64,000 nt of DNA from Zantedeschia hybrid cultivar (GCA_030544215.1 JARZZO010000016.1:52281501-52345500); one strand, 5' to 3'; positions 10,004 through 23,788 are shown, counted from the first letter of the stretch. Translations and numbers: made by a program. Notes: generated from the letters alone by a model not told the origin.

Positions 10004-13000
10004 TGTCACGCCTAGCCCGATAATCCATAATATACAAGGTCATTACAAAGATGGCCAGAGTGCAACAGGAGGAAAAGACCTCTCAGAACATATAATTGGG
10101 AGACTGCTATGTTTCAAATGGAAGCGTAGTATAAAAATTTGTAAGAGAAATTTAAATACAAGGGAAGTTCCACCATTCACAACATTATACCAAAGCGCTG
10201 CATCGTAGATTGTCATTTTTACATGTCATGATCTTCATTGTACATTCCCACAAAAGTATATATATAGTTTAATCCTTTAAGCTCGCCCAAAAAGAGATAT
10301 CGTTTTATGCGAACCCTGAATGACCCCACTTCAAACTCATTCTGCTTCTCCGTTTGTTTTATCACCTGAAAAATAGGCGTGAGTACCAAAGAAATGGTAA
10401 CTCAATAGGCAGATGAGGCTGCTTTCATAAGAATTTGCCATCCAAATAATTGAAGCAGGATATGTACATTGCATAAGAATATTAAACATAACAGAAAATA
10501 AAACTATCACATAATACATATGTGCATCAGAATTGTATGCCAATAAGGAAATTGAGATACATAATTTATAACATCACGTCAACCTTGAATCAAAGCTACA
10601 CAAGCTTGTCAATATATGAACAAGGCCAAAATACAGAACATAATATAGAACTTAAGATTATCAAGTTGATTTACTGAAATTGTAAGATATAAAAATTGTT
10701 TTTCAGACCATAGGTTCTTACTTATTATAGAAGTGCCCGGACACACATCCAACCGCCACTATGAGTCAAAAACAGAATACAAAAACTAAGCTCCTAGGCA
10801 CATATAGAGCCAAGTTATGGGCGTAGCGCTATCCCGAGAGTCGTCACCCTACCTTAACAAAGGATTTCTACCCGCGGCCTTCGGGTAACAGAGCTAATGG
10901 GTTCTAGAGGTGGCTCCCACCTTTTTAGGTGTAGTACACAGTCCCATAACAAATAGGTCCTGGTGGGGATGTTACCACCATTTCCCCAGAACTATACTCA
11001 TATAGCGGCTATATCCGATCGGGAAGATTTATTAACATTATGAGAACAAACTTAATGTTTATGTAACTACAACAACATATACATAAGAAAATGACTAACC
11101 ACTTTAGAGATTTTGTTTCAGGAGTTCATAAACTAAGAATGCCTCGAAATCATAATTAAAAAGGTAAATAAATCATGTTATAAGATGAATTTAAATACAA
11201 CTTGTTATAAACTCAGGCAACATATATAAGTAATTACAAATCTCCTACAGAAGTAATCTGCCCACATTTAAAATACTGATTTTATTAATACAGAAAAATA
11301 CATCAAAAGATCCTGAAAGTTTCACATATTATACTAATTCACATTAGGTACATCCTGTAAAAATGTAGGCTCAAATGGTCCTCCACAAAGATAGCATAAA
11401 ATCAAACATCAAGGTACTATTCCTGAGTTACTGAAATGTCAGAGTGGAATATGAACCTTGCTACACATACTAGGAACCATTATCATATGAGTATTAAAAT
11501 TCTTGAAACTTTTTATAGAGATGTATAATAATGAAACTATTATGTCATAAAAATTTTAGATCATTCTGTAAAACATATAAATTACTAAAATTCACGTTCT
11601 AACATGCTATCAAATAAAATATGAAAAATGTATCTGCAAATTATATCATGTTACCCGACATGGAAACATCAGCATAAGAATATAAAAATTCATAAAACTT
11701 TTTCTGAAGATGTACATTAGTATGAATATTATGCCATAAAAATTTTAGATTATTTTGTGAAATATGTAAATTACTAAAATTGACGTTCTAACATTCTATC
11801 AAATGATGTCCGAAAAACACATCTACAAATTATAACATGTTACCTGACCTGGAAACATCATCATATGAACATAAAAATTCATGAACCTTTTTTTGAAGAT
11901 TTAAACTAGTATGAGTATTATTTCATAAAAAGTTCAGATTATTTTGTAAAAAATATAAATCGTTAAAATTTATATTCTAACATGCTATCAAATGAACTCA
12001 GAAAACTGTATATGAAAATTACCGTCCTTTTAAGGACCTAGAAGTATCACCATATGAACATGAACATTTATGCCGATTTTTCTGGAGATGTCCAATCATG
12101 TCATAGTTATGTCATAAAAATTTCATAGTTATGTCATAGTCATGTCATAGTTATAACTTTCAAATCATAAAAGTTTGAAAGTTACCCTACTGTCATAAGA
12201 GTTACAGAAAAATCTGTGTTGCATAAATTTAACTTCTATTATGCTTGATCTATTTTAGGCTTTTAAAAATATAAATCCTTACATGATTCAACTATTTCAT
12301 ACTTAAGAACTTCACAAGAACATATAGTTTGAAGATATAAAAAATATATATTAAAGATTTACTTATTTCCTATGATTAACTAAGCTAAACTCTTATGAAA
12401 CTAGCACCCATGTAACCTACCTTCTTCAAGAACACCAAGAATACTTCAAGAATGGCCTCCCAAATCCTTCCCTTGCTGCTCCCCACGTTTTGGTGCAGAG
12501 AAGATGCCAAACCAAGGACAAAACCCAAGTTAAGGTCTTTTAAATAGGATGGGTTTAGTTAGTTTTACCATGGTTACTTAAATGACTTTAAAATTTATTA
12601 ATTCTAACTATCCAAGTTACATTAACTTAACTATCCCACTAACACTAACCATGATTAATATTAACTTTGACCATCCCACTAACTTTAACTAAGGTTAAAC
12701 TAACTTTCCTATCCTACTAACTTTAACCAAGGTTAATACTAATTATGACCACCCTACTATCTAATATAATACTAATATTTCTAGGATAAGCACTAATTAA
12801 TAAAATATACATTTCTAAGCATAGGTTTTAGTTTTCTACTATATAAAATAATTATTCAACAAATGATCATCCTACTTTTAATAATTGCATATTTACCCGT
12901 AATCTTCAATTAATCATTCTAATCTAAATCCGATTCTGATTTATACTAAGTTTTCTATCACAATTGATCATATCTAATTATTTTATGGGATTTAACTAAC

Positions 13001-13123
13001 CAAGTTTAATCTTTGTGCATATCTTAACTTTCTTTGTGCATATCTTAACTTACATAATGTATTAGCTCAAAATTAATTAATAACATAATTATGCTAATTA
13101 CATGCTAATAATCGAATGTTACA
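10004..13123 (-). repeat. 3' LTR of Tekay element, full length
   Basis: 3,120 bp, TGTAACATTCG at 13123 on the minus strand to ...GTGACA at 10004. It matches 17794-19874 from its left end until about 12080, where the other copy stops. The region is AT-rich with many related short phrases (about 11450-12050), which suggests old internal duplication. It holds a TTTTTCAG acceptor-like motif near 10370 shared with other LTRs here. None of the 30-nt modules was seen in it. Confidence 0.88.
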
Positions 13124-13126
13124 TAT

Positions 13127-13138
13127 TCTCTCCTCCTT
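13127..13138 (-). other. Polypurine tract
   Basis: AAGGAGGAGAGA on the minus strand, three bases before the LTR start. It primes plus-strand DNA synthesis in LTR retrotransposons. Confidence 0.75.
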
Positions 13139-13170
13139 AAAATAATTTTATCTTAAAAATTTAAATATTC

Positions 13171-14723
13171 TCACCTGAATAGTTTTAGATATTTTGTCTG
13201 CATCTTCTCCTCCAATTCCCAGGTAGCGTCTTCCATTGAGTGATGACGTCATAACACTTTGACCATGGGAATGCTCTTTGACCTTAATTCTTGCACCTTT
13301 CGATCCATAGTACGAATAGGTTCTTCTTCAAATGTCCAATCTATTTTAATTTTCAATGCAGTGTGATCAATAACATGAGCTGGGTCATACACATACTTTC
13401 TCAACATTGATACATGAAAAACATTATGAACTCCAACAAACTCAGGTGGCAACATTAACTGGTAAGCTACTCGGCCCACCAGAGCCAAAATCTGAAATGG
13501 CCCAATATAACATGGGTTCAGCTTCCCATGTTTACCAAACCGAATCACACCTCTAGTAGGAGAGACTTTTAAGAACACATGATCACCCTCTGCAAACTCT
13601 AGATCTCTCCTTCGGTTATTAGCATATTGCATTTGTCGGTTCTGAGCTACAACTAACCGCTGCTTGATGGTCTTGATTTTCTCAGTGCAATCTTGAATTG
13701 CTTCTGGCCCCACTAATCTATCATCATTATCCTTATTCCGACATAGTGGCGATCTACAAGGTCGACCATACAATGTCTCAAATGGAGCCATATCTATACT
13801 GGAACGGTAACTATTATTGTAGGCAAATTCCACCAAAGCTATGTGCCGGTCCCAACTGTCCTTCCAATCAAGACTACATGCTCTAAGCATATCTTTCAAT
13901 GTTTGAATAGTCCATTCTGACTGACTGTCCGTTTGAGGATGAAATGCTGAACTAAATCTCAATTGAGTTCCCAAAGCTGATTGCATACTCTTCCAAACTC
14001 GTGATGTGAATCTTGAATCTCTATCAGATACAATGGTCTTGGAAATTCTATGGAGCTTTACAATCTCATCAATGTACAACTGTGCCAAGCTCTCTACATG
14101 TTGGGACTGTTTAATTGAAAGAAACTGAACTGATTTATTAAGTCGATCAACCACTACTCAAATAGCATCATGTTGCCTTCTAGTTCGCAGCATACCTATA
14201 ACAAAGTCCATGGTCAAGTCCTCCCGCTTCCACTGTGGGATCTCCAAAGGCTGCAAATAACCTGCTAGCTTATGATGCTCAGCCTTAACTTGCTGGCATG
14301 TGAGACATTTGGAGACAAATTCTGATACATCCCCTTCATGCCAACCCACCAGAAGCATCTCTTTGAATCTTGGTGCATCTTGGTACTACCAGGGTGAAGA
14401 GTGTACTTAGATCTGTGAGCCTCGTCTAGCATTTCATGCCTCAACATAGTTGGAACTATCATTTTACCCTTGAAAATCACTGCCCCATCAACTCTTTGAG
14501 TGACATTTGGCTTTCCAATTAAATCCTGTATTTACTGATCATTTTTATGTGCTGCCACAATTCGATCCACAAGAGCTGAATGGATGACCAACTGACCCAC
14601 AAATATGTTGGACCTATCTTGGATCATTCTTGGATCAAACCTTGCCACCTGCGCTAGATTCCACCACATCCTTCTCAACTGTACTGACATCAATTTCTTC
14701 CTACTAAGGGCATCTGTCACCAC
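13171..14723 (-). pseudogene. Tekay integrase and chromodomain, broken
   Basis: The integrase core is in the open block 14154-13249: IVSDRDSRFTS carries the second acidic residue and HPQTDSQSEWTIQTL the glutamate region. The usual HPQTDGQSE reads with S for G, and R is replaced by W. The C-terminus matches chromovirus integrases (FHVSMLRKYVYDPAHVI). A chromodomain follows (FEEEPIRTMDRKVQELRSK), is cut by TGA at 13251-13249 and continues in frame to a second stop at 13171. The N-terminal zinc region spans 14480-14158 in shifted frames. Chromodomains bind histone marks and target chromovirus insertion. The protein cannot be made as it stands. Confidence 0.85.
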
Positions 14724-14744
14724 ATTTGCTTTACCTGAATGATA

Positions 14745-15930
14745 CTAAAGGGAGAACTCATAGTCTTTAAGGAACTCTAACCATCTTCTCTGTCTTAAAT
14801 TTAGCTCTTTCTGAGAGAAAAGATACTTCAAACTTTGGTGATCTGTAAAGACTTCAAAAGTTTCTCTATATATACAATGTCGCCAGATCTTCAGAGCATG
14901 GACTACCGCTGTAAGTTCCAAATCATGTGTGGGGTAGTTCAACTCATTCTCTTTTAGCTGTCGGGAAGCATAGGTTATGACCTTCCTGTTCTACATCAAT
15001 ACGCACCCAAGTCCTTGCGGAGATGCATCAGTATAGCCAACATAGCCACCTATCCCCTTAGGCAATGTAAGGACTGGAGCACATGTCAACTTCCTCTTCA
15101 GCTCTTGGAAGCTACTCTTACAAGCATCGGTCCATACAAACTTAACCCCTTTTCTTGTCAACTTAGTCATTGGTGCCGCAATCTTCGAGAATCCCTCAAT
15201 GAACTTGTGATAATAACCTACCAAACCAAAAAAGCTTCTAACTTATGTTGGGGTTCTTGGAGTTTCCCAGTCAAGTACAACCTTCACCTTCTCAGGATCA
15301 ACTGCAATACCATCTTTTGAAATCACATCTCCTAAAAACTTAACCTTGTCAAGACAAAATTCACATTTACCAAACTTTGCAAACAATTGGTGCTCTCGAA
15401 GAGTTTGGAGAACTACCTTCAAATGTTTCTTGTGAGCTTCTATACTTGAAGAATACACTAGCACATCATCTATAAACACAACAACAAACTCATCAAGATA
15501 GGGCTTAAAAATACGATTCATCATATCCATAAAGGCTGCTGGTGCATTGGTGAGTCCGTAAGGCATCACTAAAAACTCATAGTGTCCATATCTCGTCCTG
15601 AAGGCTGTCTTTGGTACATCCTCATTCCGGATCCTTAGTTGATGATACCCTATCCGAAGGTCAATCTAGAGAAAACTTGAGCCGACTGCAACTGGTCAAA
15701 TATATCATCTATCCTTGGCAATGGGTATTTATTTTTGATCGTAGCTTAGTTGAGCTTCATGTAATCAACACACAACCTTAAGGTACCATCCTTCTTCTTG
15801 ACAAATAAAACTGGGGGTCCTCATGGAGACACACTCGGATGAATGAAACCCTTTGCCAATAAGTCTTGCAATTGCTTCTTCAACTCTATCAATTCAGCCA
15901 GTGCCATCCTATAGGAAGCCTTAGAGATGG
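14745..15930 (-). pseudogene. Tekay reverse transcriptase and RNase H, broken
   Basis: Blocks in broken frames: reverse transcriptase MPYGLTNAPAAFMDMMN and the catalytic FIDDVLVYS at about 15490-15460, the RT thumb to 15243, a connection region 15224-14991 (RKGVKFVWTDACKSSFQELK) and RNase H 14942-14745 (FTDHQSLKYLFSQKELNLRQRRW). The upstream palm region (15600-15930) is readable only across stops. This is a typical chromovirus order with no second RNase H. Confidence 0.82.
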
Positions 15931-15931
15931 G

Positions 15932-17631
15932 TTATGTGCCAGGCATCAGTTCAATAGTGAACTCAGTCTCCCGAGAAGGAGGTAATCCTGGAAGCTCATC
16001 TGGGAAGACATCAGAAAACTCACGAACCACCTTAATATCAGCAATAGTTCTTGATGCCTCAGACTTTGGATGAGTCACCACACTAATGAGATAACCTTGA
16101 CAACCTCGCATCAACCACTTCTTAGTTTTAATTGCCGACACAACAATCTTAATAAGTGCATGTTTAGGGCATTGAAAACAAAACTCTCTATCTCCTAGAA
16201 TATGAAATACTACTTTCTTGGACCGACAATCCATCATAACATAATAATGTTCAAGCCAATCCATCCCTAAAATAACATCAAAGTCATTCATATCTAGAAG
16301 GTAATGGCATGCATCTATTCTGAATCACCACATCTACATCAGGTATGATTTGAGAAGTACTGCCCTCACCCATAGGGATACTAACAGGTAAAGACTCCAC
16401 ATCATAAATAGAATAAAACTTATGTAGAACAACATCAAATCTTCTAGATATAAAAGAATCTGTAGCACCTGGATCAAATAAAACACGAGCATATGAATCT
16501 GCAATGAAAACTATACCTCCTCCTACTACTCTAGAATTTTCTACATCGTCTGTGGTGAGATTATAAACTCTAGCTGGCACCCTTGGCCCATCAGCTCTCA
16601 TTGGCTTTGGACAATGCTTCACCATATGCTCTTTAGCACCACAACAGAAACACTTGCCTGACATTTTCTTGCAAAGTCCATCATGTCTGACGCCACAATA
16701 ACTACATATCGGAAGATACCTTCGTGGAATGGCTGGAATAGGTGGCGCTTCTCTTGGGGCAATCTTAAACTTCTTCCTCTAATCTCTTTGGAATCTCCAT
16801 GGTTGCTCCTTGCCGTGCTGATGCACCCTTTGATTCTTTTGCATAGCTTCAATGTTGCCTTCTGCAATGCATGCAACACCATAGGCGGCAACAATAGTTT
16901 CATGATCAAACAAAGACACACGATCTCGAATAGGACCTCGAAGCCCGCAAACAAACTTCTTGGTACTCCTCTTCTCATCTATGCATAAGTGAGGTGCATA
17001 CTTGGCTAACTTAATAAAGCGCACCTCATATTGTGCCACTGTCATCGAACCTTGCTGTAATTCAGAAATTCCAACTCTATCTGATCTTGCACATGTTCAG
17101 GAAAGAACTTTGCCTTAAACACCTTGAGAAAAGCTTCCCAACTAATATCAACTTGTCCTGCAAATAATGTCCTCTTAGTTGCATGCCACCACTCATCTGC
17201 TCGTTCTTCGAGCATGAGTGTACCAAGGACAATCTTCTTTCTATCATCACACGGAATGGCATCAAGGATTTTCTCCATTTCTCTGATCCTCCTCTCGGCT
17301 ATACCTCAGGTCGACTCTCCCCCTTAAAGGAGAATGGATTCATACAGCGGAATTTCTCCATCAAAGTAGCACCCACCAATCTATTTGAATGCTCTGGTTG
17401 GGCCATCACCTGCAACTACTCCTGCATCTGAGTTTGCATCTGAGCCTGGGTCTTGGCCTGGGCCTGCATGGCCTGTGCCAAACATTGAAGAGTTTGTAGG
17501 AATTCTTAAAATCCTCCAGTTGTTGCACTCAATGGGTCATCGCCTCTAGATCCCTAAGCCTCTCCATTCCCATCCAAGGGATCCATCCTAGTGGGTTGCT
17601 TGTTATTTCGCCTTGACTCTCTTCCAGCCAT
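15932..17631 (-). pseudogene. Tekay gag and protease, broken
   Basis: Gag may begin at the ATG at 17631 and is read in fragments: capsid block 17278-17042 (ADEWWHATKRTL), 17045-16779, and a zinc knuckle CX2CX4HX4C at about 16652-16611 (CFCCGAKEHMVKHC). The protease block 16664-16284 has FDPGATDSFIS where an active protease has D-S/T-G, so the active site is altered as well as the frame. The protease C-terminus is ILGMDWL near 16270. At least six in-frame stops or shifts separate these blocks. Confidence 0.82.
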
Positions 17632-17774
17632 GTATCTATAATACCCAGAAAAACAAAAAAAATTTAAGAACATATTGAAATTAAATTCAGACCATTTATT
17701 TGAAGTAACTTTTCATATAAAGATCATGGGGTATAATCTCCAAATGGTAGGTGAAATACAGTAGAATCCCAATT

Positions 17775-17788
17775 AAGCTCTGATACCA
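17775..17788 (-). other. Primer binding site, tRNA-iMet
   Basis: TGGTATCAGAGCTT on the minus strand, five bases inside the LTR end. This matches the usual initiator-methionine primer site of plant gypsy and copia elements. Confidence 0.85.
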
Positions 17789-17793
17789 TAATC

Positions 17794-19874
17794 TGTCACA
17801 TCCCGACCCGGTAATCCATAATATACAAGGTAATTACATAGATGGCCAAAGCGTAACAGGGGGAAAAGACCCCTCAGAACATATAATTGTTAGAATACTA
17901 TGTTTCAAATGGAAGTGTAGTATAAAAATTTGTAAGAGAAATCTAAATACCAAAGAAGTTCCACTATTCACAACATTATACCAAAGCGTTGCATAGCAGA
18001 TTGTCATTTTTACATGTCAGGATCTTCAATGTACATTCTAACAAAAGTATATACATGGTTCAATCCTTTAGGCTCTCCCAAAAAGAGATATCGTCTTATG
18101 CGAATCCTGAATGACCCCACTTCAAATTCACTCTGCTTCTCCGTCTGTCTGATCACCTGAAAAATAGGCGTGAGTATCAAAGAAATGGTAACTCAGTAGG
18201 CAGATGAGGCTGCCTTCATAAGAATTTGTCATCCAAATAATTGAAGCAGGATATGTACATTGCATAAGAATATTAAACATAACAGAAAATAAAACTATCA
18301 CATAATACATATGTGCATCATAATTGTATGCCAATAAGGAAACTGAGATACATGATTTATAATATCATGTCAACCTTGAATCAAAGTTACACAAGCTTGT
18401 CAATATATGAACATGGCCAAAATATAGAACATAATGCAGAACTTAAGATTATTAACTTGATTTACTGAAATTGCAAGATATAAAATTTGTTTTTCAGACC
18501 ATAGGTTCTCACTTATTATAGAAGTACTCGGACACACATCCAACCGCCACTATGAGCCAGAAACAGAATACATAAACTAAGCTCCTAGGCACATATAGAG
18601 CCAAGTCATAGGCGTAGCGCTACCCCGAGGGTCGTCACCCCACCTTAACAAAGGATTTCTACCCGCGGCCTTTGGGTAACAAAGCTAATGAGTTCTGGAG
18701 GTGGCTCCCACCTTTTTAGGTGTAGCACGCAGCCCCATAATAAATAGGTCCTAGTGGGGATGTTACCACTATTTCCCCAGAACTATACTCATATAGCGGC
18801 TATGTTCAATCGGCAAGATTTATTAACATTATAAGAAGAAACTTAATGTTTATGTAACTACAACAACATATACATAAGAAAATGACTAACCACTTTAGAA
18901 ATTTTGTTTTAGGAGTTCATAAACTAAGAATACCTCGAAATCATAATTAAAAAGATAAATAAATCATATTCTAAGATGAATTTAAATACAACTTGTTATA
19001 AACTCAGACAACACATATAAGTAATTACAAATCTCCTACAGAAGTAATTTGCCCACATTTAAAACACTTATTTTATTAATATAGAAAATTACTTCAAAAG
19101 ATCCTGAAAATTTCACATATTATACTGATTCACATTAGGTACACCCTGTAAAAATGTAAGCTCAAATGGTCCTCTTCAAGGATAGCATAAAATCAAACAT
19201 CAGGATACTATTCCTGAGTTACTGAAATGTCACAGTAAAATATGAACCATGTTACACATACTAGAAACTATTATCATATGAATATTAAAATTCTTGAAAC
19301 TTTTTATAGAGATGTATAATAATGAAGCTATTATGTCATAAAAATTTTAGATCATTCTGTAAAATATTTAAATTACTAAAATTTATGTTCTAACATGCTA
19401 TCCAATGAAATCTGAAAACTGTATCTACAAATTATACCATGTCACCCAACATGGAAGCATCAACATAAGAATATAAAAATTCATAAAACTTTTTCTGAAT
19501 ATGTATATTAGTATGAATATTATGCCATAAAAATTTCAGATGATTTTGTGAAATATGTACATTACTAAAATTCACATTCTAACATTCTATCAAATGAAGT
19601 CTGAAAACCACATCTACAAATTATAACCTGTTACCTGACTTGGAAGCATCATCATATGAATATAAAAATTCATAAAACTTTTTATGAAGATTTAAACTAG
19701 TATGAGTATTATGTCATAAAAAGTTCAGATTATTTTGTGAAAAATATAAATCATTGAAATTCATGTTTTAACATACTATCAAATGAACTCAGAAAACTGT
19801 ATCTGAAAATCACCGTCATTTTCATGACCTAGATGTATCACCATATGAACATGAACATTTATGCTGATTTTTAA
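17794..19874 (-). repeat. 5' LTR of Tekay element, truncated
   Basis: It aligns with 10004 to about 12085 of the 3' LTR. At about 19874 similarity stops inside a T run and unrelated LTR-like sequence begins. The missing 1.0 kb (equivalent to 12085-13123) is not found further right, so this looks like a deletion or recombination junction rather than a simple insertion. Confidence 0.82.
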
Positions 19875-20890
19875 TGCTTAGTTTCGAATGTGTTCTTCAT
19901 ATCCCATCCGATCCTTACACCTATTACATCTCTTGCTAACTATAATCAAATCTGAAAATAAACAAACTAATAATCTACTTCTAAGATAAATCTTTAATCC
20001 TCAAAGAACTCCAACCAAATGCTAAGCCTCCCACTCTTGGAGTATAGCCTCGTCTACAACTTCTCCTGAAAATGTTAGCTAGCAAGCGTGAGTCAAACTA
20101 ACTCAGCAAAATCCACATCATCACATGTTTTCATAACATATAACATAAAAGAAACTTTACCTGATAATCATCTGTTCATGAAAAATAATTGTACCATATA
20201 TCTAGAACCTTCATCCTTGCATGTTTCTTAAACTTAACCACATAACAACATGATTATTATGTATAAACTAAACATGTATCGTAGAACATGAACATAGACA
20301 TCATATATGCATCTTTAACATGAGAATTTATAGGATAAGTTGAAACTTAAACATGCATCTTTCATCATTATATATATCACCATCTTTTCACTTACTTAAC
20401 ATAGGACAAGCAATCAAACTATGACATAAGGCATCTTCTTCTTCTTTATTTAGTAGTAATAGCAAACCCACTAAATCTTCGGCTGGCAGTCGGGGGAGAC
20501 TCTCATATCCCACTCAGTAGTATTAAATGCAATTTTTAGGATTTATTCGTTGCCTTTGGTCCATACATAACCTCATAGTCATAACCAAATAGATATGAGA
20601 ATTTTGAGATGGCCCCAATAGAATCAAGAGATGGCTCCCTCCAAGTAGCACTTGCGTCCATAAAGGAATGAATAGGTAATTCCTTTGGAGTAGCACTTAG
20701 GTCCACATGGCACTTAGGTCCAATACTATTGGTTGGTGTATCTATACATAGCATCTTAACATCTTATTTTACATCACACATATACATATAAATCTGTAAC
20801 ATGTAGAACATAACCATGCACTTTAATAGAACTCAAATATGTGATCATTCATGGAAATAGATGATAATTAACTCACTGTTTAAATTCTCT

Positions 20891-20950
20891 GAAACACATC
20901 ATGATCAAATGACGGGAATTGAAATGTGTCACCCTCTCCTGATGCCTTTT
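20891..20950. repeat. Abutting pair of 30-nt modules
   Basis: 20891-20920 (GAAACACATC, 10 nt, GACGGGAATT; degenerate) directly joined to 20921-20950 (GAAATGTGTC, 10 nt, GATGCCTTTT). Several changes from consensus are CG to TG or CA. Confidence 0.65.
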
Positions 20951-21347
20951 AGGGTCGCAGAGAAAGTGACAGAAGTTAGGTAAAACCCTAATTAATTTTT
21001 AAAAATAGTGATTATGGCATGTTATAGTTACAGGTAATACAATAATCATGCATAGTCATGAATATTTTTCAGAGATTAACCATGGTTACTTTCCATAATT
21101 ATTGCTATCAACATAAAATAATTATTCTGACCACACTAAGCACATGTCATATGAACCAGTGTGTCTACCTAGCATATTATCAAATTATCATAAATTCTAA
21201 ACAGGAATTATCATGGACAATCATTGATTAAAATGGATTTTTAACCTATATGCATGGTAAATTGTGTCATTATATGCCGAGGCGTCTCAGGTTATTATTT
21301 CAGGAATTTAGAATAGATAACAATAGCAATGACTAGACCACGTGGTT

Positions 21348-21409
21348 GAAACGCGTCCATGCATAGTGCCGCGATTTGTTAATCGCATCACCTTATATTG
21401 ACTTGAATC
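21348..21409. repeat. Two 30-nt modules
   Basis: 21348-21377 (GAAACGCGTC, 10 nt, GCCGCGATTT) and 21380-21409 (TAATCGCATC, 10 nt, GACTTGAATC). The second is weaker, with only GAC left of its right core. Confidence 0.65.
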
Positions 21410-21935
21410 AACCTTGATACACATAATTCGAAAACTTGTGCGTTCATAGATTGTGATGAGGAAAATAACATCTAAACATCAAATTAATTGACCTAGAATA
21501 CTTCTCATGCATCTATATATTGAATACGTATAGTAGATAGTAAAATAAGTTTGAAAATATAGTTTGCTACATAAAATGCTATTATTTTGAGGTTAATCAT
21601 CATTTGCCTCTTTCTCGAATGACCAGCATGCACAAAAGCCTACCTCCGACGAGACAACATGCCCTCCACACACCATGCTATCGTCCTCACGCCGTGGGGA
21701 AATGTCCTCGCGTCCACCTCCTCACATGCACGAAGAATACACCAAGCCGTACCTGATCTCTCTTAAGAACACTCTCTAACTCTCGCTCTGTGGCTCTCTA
21801 ATACTTGAGGATGAAGGAAAGAGGGTTGGGGCGTGCAAGGGGTCTATTTAAAGGCCTCACGTTTGAGTTCTAAGCAGAGAGAAGTCCTTATGGATGGAAA
21901 CTCTCCGGTCGAAGTCGGATTGGGTTACTCAAGCT

Positions 21936-22003
21936 GAAACGCATTAGCCTGACATGATGACTTTCAAACGTTTGAATCGGATCAGTCTCAGGTGACGCAA
22001 TTC
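21936..22003. repeat. Two 30-nt modules near the LTR tip
   Basis: 21936-21965 (GAAACGCATT, 10 nt, GATGACTTTC) and 21974-22003 (GAATCGGATC, 10 nt, GACGCAATTC). Confidence 0.65.
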
Positions 22004-22105
22004 AGGTTCTCAGGCTAGAACACCACAAAATTCACCAGAAAATCCTAATGGGCCTACCAAAGCTACTTAATAGGCTTCAAATCTGTCTAATGCATAGGCA
22101 TTACA

Positions 22106-23788
22106 CATATAAATGATAAAGATATATTAGAATGTACTATAGAGGTGAAAAAAGAATCGTTTGGTGCGTCTGGGTCATAAAAATGTCGTAAATATAAATA
22201 AAATTATATTTTCCTTTTGTTTTGGTTTACTGTAAATTATTTTATGTTATTTTTTCTATGTTTGAAGTATTGTAAATTATTGTATTTTAAATTGGTTGAC
22301 CCCTAATTTTTTAAAATTTATTTTGGTTTTCAATTGAAAATTATCATAAATCAAAATTGATGTTTAAAAATGAAAAAAAAATATTTTCATTGATTATAAA
22401 ATTGTTCATAAAATTGAGATTTTATGACATTTTACAATGCATCAAATAAACCTTAGTGCATTTGACCAAAGAGAAGGCCATAGGCAAGTTGAAGTTTCAA
22501 TGGGATGATAGATGAACCAGTCTGATCATCATTCAACTTCTTTTTCTTAAATGTGTGGCTAAATTGGCTAGACTTCATTTGAAATAAATTTTGAAGTTGA
22601 ATTTAGAGATAAATTAAGAATATTTTTTTGAGGAAGTTGAATATTATTAAGTTTATACTATTTCACATATTCCAAGAGTTATTATGATACTTCTAATAAA
22701 ACGATGATGAAGCGTTGTTTTGCTAAGCTATTTTGAGATTCACACTTGAATCTCTTTGCCATCCTAAAAAATTAGGATTGGAGAAGAATATGAATGGATA
22801 GGGAGGAGGAAGTTTTCTCAAATAAACGCCTAAGAATAGGGGATTAAGCTCAGACCGGATTATCCGAATATCTGATCCGACATGCCGGATATCTATCCAA
22901 TCGGATGCTCCTTGGCTCCGATCTGATTTTACCTGTATTCAGATTCGTGAGTGCCCTTTCTGAATGGGAAAAACTTCCAGGCCCTATCGGACTTTTGAGT
23001 GCCTTCTTCTTTCTCATCATATTCGAGTTTTGATTATCTGCTTCGTTTTCTTTTCTATTAATCCTATTAAATACCATATAATGGGTTTTCATTCTCATCA
23101 TACTTAAGTTCTAGTAAGTGAAAATAGATTTCCAGTAGTTATAGGAGTCGGCAATGACAACAGTTGTTTCCTTAATCTGTTTTCATTTTCTGAATTATCA
23201 TATATATTATATATATTGTTTTATAGGGTAAAAGTTCAACCCATTATGTGGGTCCTGTGATATCCAACAATGAGAATATCTTTAGATAGTTTGACAAAAG
23301 CTAGGCCACGGTAATAAGTAAGAAATTTTCTTAAAATTTAATGTGATTTACGCTGCATGGTTTAGGTAAATTCATATGTAGATTCAGATCAATAGGTAAA
23401 GTAGATTTCAAAATTTTAAGTTCATAGATTGCAAAAATATACATAAATTAAAACCTTATAGATTTAGAAGTTTTAATTATTCATTGAAAGTTTATCAAAA
23501 ATAAATAGTAACGATGATTTAAAATAACTTTTTATTATAGTAATGACGATAGCGAAAATTTTCGTTTATTTTTATTTTTGTCTTTGATTTCCGATTAAAA
23601 ACGAAAATGAATGCAGAAGCGAAAAATTTATTTCCCTTTCCATTTTTGTCTCTAATAAACCTTATAAAAAATTAAAACTAAATGTTATCTCTCTGTATCA
23701 AATACTAATGTAGCAACGTATCAATTAATGACACCCTAACACTGACGTCCTCACTCGTTAAGAATATATTAACTACCTGTTGGCCGTT
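22106..23788. other. AT-rich intergenic DNA, no gene seen
   Basis: No credible coding frame. A short stretch at about 22850-22950 is rich in CGGATA/TATCCG words like the hAT MITEs that follow and may be a fragment of that family. Confidence 0.5.

Larger units (their letters stand above)
10004..19874 (-). mobile_element. Tekay/Del-type chromovirus, decayed, 5' LTR truncated
   Basis: The order on the minus strand is truncated 5' LTR (19874-17794), tRNA-iMet primer site, gag-pol with chromodomain, polypurine tract, full 3' LTR (13123-10004). The 3.1-kb LTRs and chromodomain fit the Tekay/Del lineage. Coding sequence is broken by many stops and shifts. The two LTRs are similar over about 2 kb but carry many substitutions, so the insertion is old. 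Confidence 0.9.
19875..22105 (-). repeat. Truncated LTR of a second Tekay-like family
   Basis: The right tip reads TGTAATGCCTATGC on the minus strand at 22105. It resembles the solo LTR 31277-33475 in order of landmarks: an acceptor-like motif (about 20062-20090), a shared block around 20390-20520 (compare 31980-32130), module clusters, and the TGTAAT tip. The left tip is not recognisable. No internal region is attached. Confidence 0.7.

Noticed and set aside
19898..19902. CATAT as left target duplication of the LTR ending at 22105
   Set aside because: The adjoining bases do not resemble an LTR tip, and a 5-bp match within 100 bp is not unlikely.
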